From: Planctomycetota bacterium | GTDB lineage: Bacteria; Planctomycetota; Brocadiia; JAJRTI01 | Reading direction: 5' to 3' | NCBI GenBank assembly: GCA_024278415.1 | Contig: JAJRTI010000527.1 | Span: 1-17,656, forward strand | DNA length: 17,656 nucleotides | In this document: positions 14,601 through 17,656 of the stretch, piece after piece | Layout of the letters: the number at the start of each line of letters is the position of its first letter | Position numbering within the stretch: the stretch's first letter is position 1 | Translations under genes and position numbers: made by a program | The notes under the pieces: generated by a model | Told to the model about the DNA's origin: nothing | The model's database searches: none | What the model saw: only the letters and a program-made list of their open reading frames with translations

Positions 14601-15902
14601 CTACGGGAACAGCAGTTCGACTGCCGCGTCACGAATCGCCTCGCCACCTCCTGTTGCGAGCGGAGACCAGCGGCCCCTGCTCGGCTCGTACCCGCCAATC
14701 TCGTGCGCGGCGCGGGGATAGAGGTAGCCCAGGTAGCCGTTCGTGTACGCCGCGACCATGACCGGCGCGCCGCTCCCGGCCTCCTTGATGTCTCGGCCTA
14801 GGCAGCAGAACAACTCGCCAGGGACGCCGGCGATTCGCAGTGGGCCAATGGAGAGCACCTGGACCTCCGCCTCGATCTGTGCAGGGCGTTGGGCGAGGGC
14901 GGCCTCCTCCTTGAGCAAACGAGGCACCGGCGGGCCACCCGCCATCGCGTCCCGCTCCATGCGGCGCAGTTCGGCGAGGAGTTCCCCCGGCGGCCGCGTC
15001 GCTTTGCGCGGCAGCAACAGCTTCTGCGTGCGGCCGCCCATCGGGCTAGGCTGGATGATGTCGCCGTTTGCACGGACCAGTTCGAGTGCTGCGTCCGCGA
15101 TGCGGCCACCGGCCTGTTGGCCGCCGGCCAGTGTCCGGTCGCACTGCGGGTTGATGTCGCCCGTGGCGCCTTGGAGGAAGAGGCACGTCGCGTCGCCGCC
15201 GAGCATGGACTCAAGCGCGGCCATCGCGTGGCCCGGGATGTCTGCGGACAGGTAGGGCCGCGTTTGCACGGACACCGCGTGCACCGCGTAGTTCACAACC
15301 GCGCCCAGCACGCGGCCGTCGTGGTCCAGCGCCCACAGCGCGCGTAGCTCCCTATCCACGTCCGTCGCGCGTGCGCGGTCGGCCTCGGACAGCTCGCCGC
15401 CGTCGCGTAGGTAACGCTCCACGACCGGCGCGCGACGGTTCAGGGTGACGCCATCGAGGGGCGCAGCCGCGGTGTGCAGCGTTGCTGGCCGGGCATTGCC
15501 CTTTGCCTCTGCCACGGCGCGGGCGATGTTGCCGGCAAGGCTGTCGAGCCATTCGCGGTCGATCTCGAAGCCCGAGAGCGCAATCGTCTCCGGCGTCGCG
15601 TGCGCGTGTGTGCACGCGACCATGACGCGCGCGGGGGCCAGGCCGAACTCCCGTTCGATGCGCTGCCGCGCGCAGTCGCCGAAGCCGACCGCGTCGCCGA
15701 TCATGTCCACGGACACAACGGCGACGGCCCCTGCGGCGCTTTCGGCCCACATGGCCCGCGCGGCGAGCGGATCGTGCGCGTAGTCCCAGCGCTTGGCGCG
15801 TTCCCAGACGAAGCCCAGCAGGGGAGTCGTATCGCGTTTGCTGAGGGGGGGCGTCACGTCTCGTCGAGCGAAGCCGACCCGGATCGTGGTATTCGTATTC
15901 AT
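14601..15902 (-). CDS. Neutral/alkaline non-lysosomal ceramidase-like hydrolase
   Basis: The 433-residue product resembles the N-terminal catalytic domain of neutral ceramidases, zinc enzymes that cleave the amide of ceramide. Visible landmarks are VGFARRDVTPP at the start, VVSVDMIGD, and CTHAHATPE with the zinc-ligand pair His99/His101. NYAVHAVSVQTRPYLSADIP supplies another expected zinc histidine, and FLQGATGDINPQCD matches the SGD-x-xPN region of the family. The C-terminal immunoglobulin-like domain of true ceramidases appears absent, so the substrate may differ. No signal peptide is evident. I chose the ATG at 15902; an upstream start at 15914 would add four residues. It is the first gene of the minus-strand run and is divergent from the UbiA-family gene. 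Confidence 0.8.
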   Translation of the reverse strand: MNTNTTIRVGFARRDVTPPLSKRDTTPLLGFVWERAKRWDYAHDPLAARAMWAESAAGAVAVVSVDMIGDAVGFGDCARQRIEREFGLAPARVMVACTHAHATPETIALSGFEIDREWLDSLAGNIARAVAEAKGNARPATLHTAAAPLDGVTLNRRAPVVERYLRDGGELSEADRARATDVDRELRALWALDHDGRVLGAVVNYAVHAVSVQTRPYLSADIPGHAMAALESMLGGDATCLFLQGATGDINPQCDRTLAGGQQAGGRIADAALELVRANGDIIQPSPMGGRTQKLLLPRKATRPPGELLAELRRMERDAMAGGPPVPRLLKEEAALAQRPAQIEAEVQVLSIGPLRIAGVPGELFCCLGRDIKEAGSGAPVMVAAYTNGYLGYLYPRAAHEIGGYEPSRGRWSPLATGGGEAIRDAAVELLFP

Positions 15903-15912
15903 GGCGCCGACC

Positions 15913-15963
15913 ATCTTACAATGGGTTGGAGTTTTGACAACCGCCGCGGCGGCATGCTACCAT
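15913..15963. promoter_or_regulatory. Divergent promoter region with shared -35 sequence
   Basis: On the plus strand TTGACA (15934-15939) and TACCAT (15958-15963), spacer 18, would drive the UbiA-family gene. On the minus strand TTGTCA (15940-15935) and TAAGAT (15918-15913), spacer 16, would drive the ceramidase-like gene. The two -35 boxes overlap on opposite strands. A 12-bp palindrome, CCGCCGCGGCGG (15941-15952), fills the plus-strand spacer and could bind a regulator. The plus promoter is the better supported. Confidence 0.5.
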
Positions 15964-16041
15964 TCTGCGCGCAATGGGGTTCTTCGGGGTGGAGGTCCGA
16001 CGGCGTTTTCGATTCCAGAGGTTTCTGCGAGTGCATCCGCC

Positions 16042-16995
16042 ATGCTGGCCATCGCCAAGCTTTCGTCGTCGATCCGCATCATGCGTCCGCGGCAATGGCT
16101 CAAAAACGCGCTGGTGTTCGCTCCTCTGGTATTTGCGCAGAAACTTGGCGACACGATGGCGCTGGCGCAGGCGGTCGGGGTGTTTTCGGCCTTTTGCGCG
16201 TTGTCGAGCGCGGTTTACATCTTCAACGACTTGGCCGACATCGAGCGGGATCGCAGCCATCCGCTCAAGCGCAACCGGCCGCTGCCGTCAGGGGAGATGA
16301 GCAAGCCTGCGGCATGGGCGCTGGGGCTGGTGCTTGCGGCGCTTGGGCTTGGCGGGGCGTGGTGGCTGTCCATTGAGACGTTGCGCGTGGCCGCGTCGTA
16401 CGTCGTGCTCGTGCTGGCGTATTCGATGTTCTTCAAGCGGATCGTCGTGCTCGACGTGATGGTGTTGGCCGTGGGGTTCGTCTTGCGCGCCATCGCGGGC
16501 GCGGTCGCCATCAACGTGGAGGTGTCGCCTTGGCTCGCGGTGTGCACGCTGCTGCTCGCCATGTTCATTGCGTTGGGCAAGCGCCGTCACGAGTTGGTGT
16601 TGCTTGCAGACCACGCGTCGGAGCACCGTCCTGCGCTCGGCGAGTACACGCCTGAACTGCTCGACCAGATGATCGCCATCATCTCCGCGGCCACGATCAT
16701 GGCGTACTCGCTTTATACCATGAGCAAGGGGCTGAAGGCCGCGCTCTCCCCCGATCCCAACGCGTTCTGGGGCCCTATTCGCCGGCAGCACCTCATGGCG
16801 GTCACGATCCCCTTCGTGCTCTACGGCCTCTTCCGCTACCTTTACCTCATCCACCGCAAGGATCTTGGGGGCGCGCCGGAGAGGGTGCTGTTCCTCGACG
16901 TGCCGCTGCTCATCTCCGTGCTGCTGTGGATCCTCTCGGCCGCGTGGGCGCTCTACACGGGCGGCGCCATCGATGCGATGGCCCCGGTACAGTAG
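16042..16995 (+). CDS. UbiA-family prenyltransferase, decaprenyl-phosphate phosphoribosyltransferase-like
   Basis: In Actinobacteria the best-known member transfers phosphoribose to decaprenyl phosphate, the first step to the arabinose donor for cell-wall glycans. The 317-residue product has about eight or nine membrane segments. RPRQWLKNALVFAPLVF lies at the start. The Mg-binding motif is NDLADIERD (Asn62, Asp63, Asp66, Asp70), followed by HPLKRNRPLPSG. Then come SMFFKRIVVLDVMVLAVGFV and LRAIAGAVA, and ALGKRRHEL. These fit the phosphoribosyltransferase branch better than ubiquinone or heme UbiA enzymes. The ATG at 16042 begins the conserved region; the frame is open further upstream over the divergent gene. 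No strong ribosome-binding site is seen. The partner epimerase genes are not in the window. Confidence 0.85.
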   Translation: MLAIAKLSSSIRIMRPRQWLKNALVFAPLVFAQKLGDTMALAQAVGVFSAFCALSSAVYIFNDLADIERDRSHPLKRNRPLPSGEMSKPAAWALGLVLAALGLGGAWWLSIETLRVAASYVVLVLAYSMFFKRIVVLDVMVLAVGFVLRAIAGAVAINVEVSPWLAVCTLLLAMFIALGKRRHELVLLADHASEHRPALGEYTPELLDQMIAIISAATIMAYSLYTMSKGLKAALSPDPNAFWGPIRRQHLMAVTIPFVLYGLFRYLYLIHRKDLGGAPERVLFLDVPLLISVLLWILSAAWALYTGGAIDAMAPVQ

Positions 16996-17000
16996 ATGAG

Positions 17001-17047
17001 GGATTAGGGATGAGGGATGAGTGCTCGTAATCCCCAATCTCTAATCC
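17001..17047. repeat. Inverted repeat of GGATTAGGGAT-type units (second copy)
   Basis: GGATTAGGGAT (17001-17011) is complementary to ATCTCTAATCC (17037-17047) with one mismatch. TGAGGGATGAG lies between. It is the same unit as at 7581-7651. It begins five nt after the UbiA-family stop codon, and a role in transcript end formation is possible, but no T-run follows. Confidence 0.6.
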
Positions 17048-17052
17048 ACAAG

Positions 17053-17067
17053 GCGGGCTTCGCCCGC
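17053..17067. repeat. Short hairpin GCGGGC-TTC-GCCCGC
   Basis: This is a perfect 6-bp stem with loop TTC, followed by AACCCAAGG. On the minus strand, the hairpin at 217-231 has the same stem and the same AACCCAGG flank. This supports a small dispersed repeat. Confidence 0.6.
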
Positions 17068-17118
17068 AACCCAAGGCTTCTGGCTGTCATGGATCAGAGG
17101 CAAGACGTGGCGTGTGGA

Positions 17119-17230
17119 GGGCAGGTTCGCTGTTCCGTATTGCGTATTGCGTATTGCGTATTGCGTATTGCGTATTCGGATCGCGATTCGAGATACGCAA
17201 TACGCAATACGCAATACGCAATACCCTGCC
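17119..17230. repeat. Long inverted repeat built of phased heptamers (CGTATTG)n ... (CAATACG)n
   Basis: The left arm has five tandem copies of CGTATTG (17136-17170) plus a degenerate CGTATTC (17171-17177). The right arm has GATACG, three CAATACG copies (17198-17218) and CAATACC (17219-17225). The arms flank a short centre containing the palindrome ATCGCGAT. Outer flanks GGGCAGG (17119-17125) and CCCTGCC (17224-17230) also pair. The whole can form a very long hairpin that may slide in 7-nt steps. It lies in the gap between two convergent genes. Confidence 0.85.
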
Positions 17231-17298
17231 AAGAGTGCGCGCACACCACGCAACATCTTGTTTTCCATACCAGTTCCGGATGGCTAAGGCACTAATCC

Positions 17299-17655
17299 TC
17301 ACCGCCACTGGGTGCACGCGATCTGCTTGCCGGCGAATAGGTTGCCGAAGCACTTCGCGTTGCACTCGACGCACTCCACGATATCGTCGAGCCGGCCCTC
17401 CTGCACCTTGATGGGCCACTCCGCGTCTGCGATCAGGCCGCGGCAGATGCCCACGAGTTGCACTTTCCCGCGCTCCAACACGGCGACGGCCTTTTCGGGG
17501 TCGTTCATGCCGCCTACGGCCATGATGGGACACTGGACCGCGTCGCGGAACGCCTCCGCCAGCCCGGCATGCGGGCCTACGGGCTCCTTGACTGAGCGCG
17601 GGGTGACCCCGCGCGTGCTCGGCGACACGTCGAGCACGTCCAGCCCCGCGGCTTC
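17299..17655 (-). CDS. NADH:flavin oxidoreductase (Old Yellow Enzyme family) with Fe-S site, 5' end outside window
   Basis: Only the C-terminal ~118 residues are present; the gene runs off the right edge. The visible part is the end of the FMN-binding TIM barrel: FRDAVQCPIMAVGGMNDPEK, then VQLVGICRGLIADAEWPIKV and QEGRLDDIVECVECNAKC. The four cysteines are spaced C-x2-C-x3-C-x11-C, as in the 4Fe-4S site of 2,4-dienoyl-CoA reductase and trimethylamine dehydrogenase relatives. The protein stops nine residues beyond the start of the last spacer (CFGNLFAGKQIACTQWR), so the FAD/NAD-binding C-terminal half of those enzymes is absent. It may rely on a separate partner or be a short family variant. 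The substrate is unknown. Confidence 0.85.
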   Translation of the reverse strand, partial: EAAGLDVLDVSPSTRGVTPRSVKEPVGPHAGLAEAFRDAVQCPIMAVGGMNDPEKAVAVLERGKVQLVGICRGLIADAEWPIKVQEGRLDDIVECVECNAKCFGNLFAGKQIACTQWR

Positions 17656-17656
17656 G

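Noticed and set aside
17134..17226. Heptamer array considered as CRISPR
   Set aside because: Units are 7 nt with no spacers and are arranged as two inverted arms.

Overview
This is a GC-rich bacterial chromosome window with a mix of core and accessory genes. TonB/ExbB/ExbD and an outer-membrane receptor show a diderm envelope. The long, Bacillus-type SRP RNA with an Alu domain, the sigma-54 gene, the ceramidase-like and Gfo/Idh/MocA enzymes, and the GC-rich hairpin repeats in intergenic gaps do not look proteobacterial. They would fit an uncultured PVC-group or Hydrogenedentota-like lineage. That placement is an inference from gene style, not a demonstrated assignment.

Layout, left to right. 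1-436 holds two clusters of perfect hairpins and, on the minus strand, a decayed BrnT-type toxin gene. rsgA follows on the minus strand (437-1375). Divergent from it, a strong promoter drives a cobalamin riboswitch and an intrinsic terminator, then a TonB-dependent receptor (1985-4240). Next come exbB, exbD and tonB, coupled by ATGA overlaps (4411-6379). Together these form a B12-controlled outer-membrane uptake module. A consensus promoter then opens a compact unit: tRNA-Arg(ACG), tadA, tRNA-Ser(CGA), terminator. TadA is the deaminase that makes inosine at the wobble base of tRNA-Arg(ACG), so enzyme and substrate lie side by side. A second tRNA-Ser(GGA) and a 267-nt SRP RNA (7738-8004) complete an RNA-gene block.

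8181-12557 is a plus-strand information-processing run: promoter, dnaX, ebfC (ybaB), recR, then rpoN. From 12642 to 15902 everything is on the minus strand. In transcription order it holds a neutral-ceramidase-like hydrolase, a two-gene toxin-antitoxin-like pair whose promoter overlaps a 12-bp direct repeat, and a Gfo/Idh/MocA oxidoreductase. A divergent promoter region precedes a UbiA-family gene resembling decaprenyl-phosphate phosphoribosyltransferase (16042-16995). The convergent gap after it holds three inverted-repeat elements, including a long hairpin built from phased heptamers. The window ends inside an Fe-S-containing NADH:flavin oxidoreductase on the minus strand.

The items most worth a second look are the tRNA-Arg/tadA/tRNA-Ser unit, the toxin-antitoxin-like pair with its operator-like repeat, the brnT remnant beside hairpin repeats, the heptamer hairpin, and the DPPR-synthase-like gene. 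I saw no CRISPR array, prophage or intact insertion sequence.
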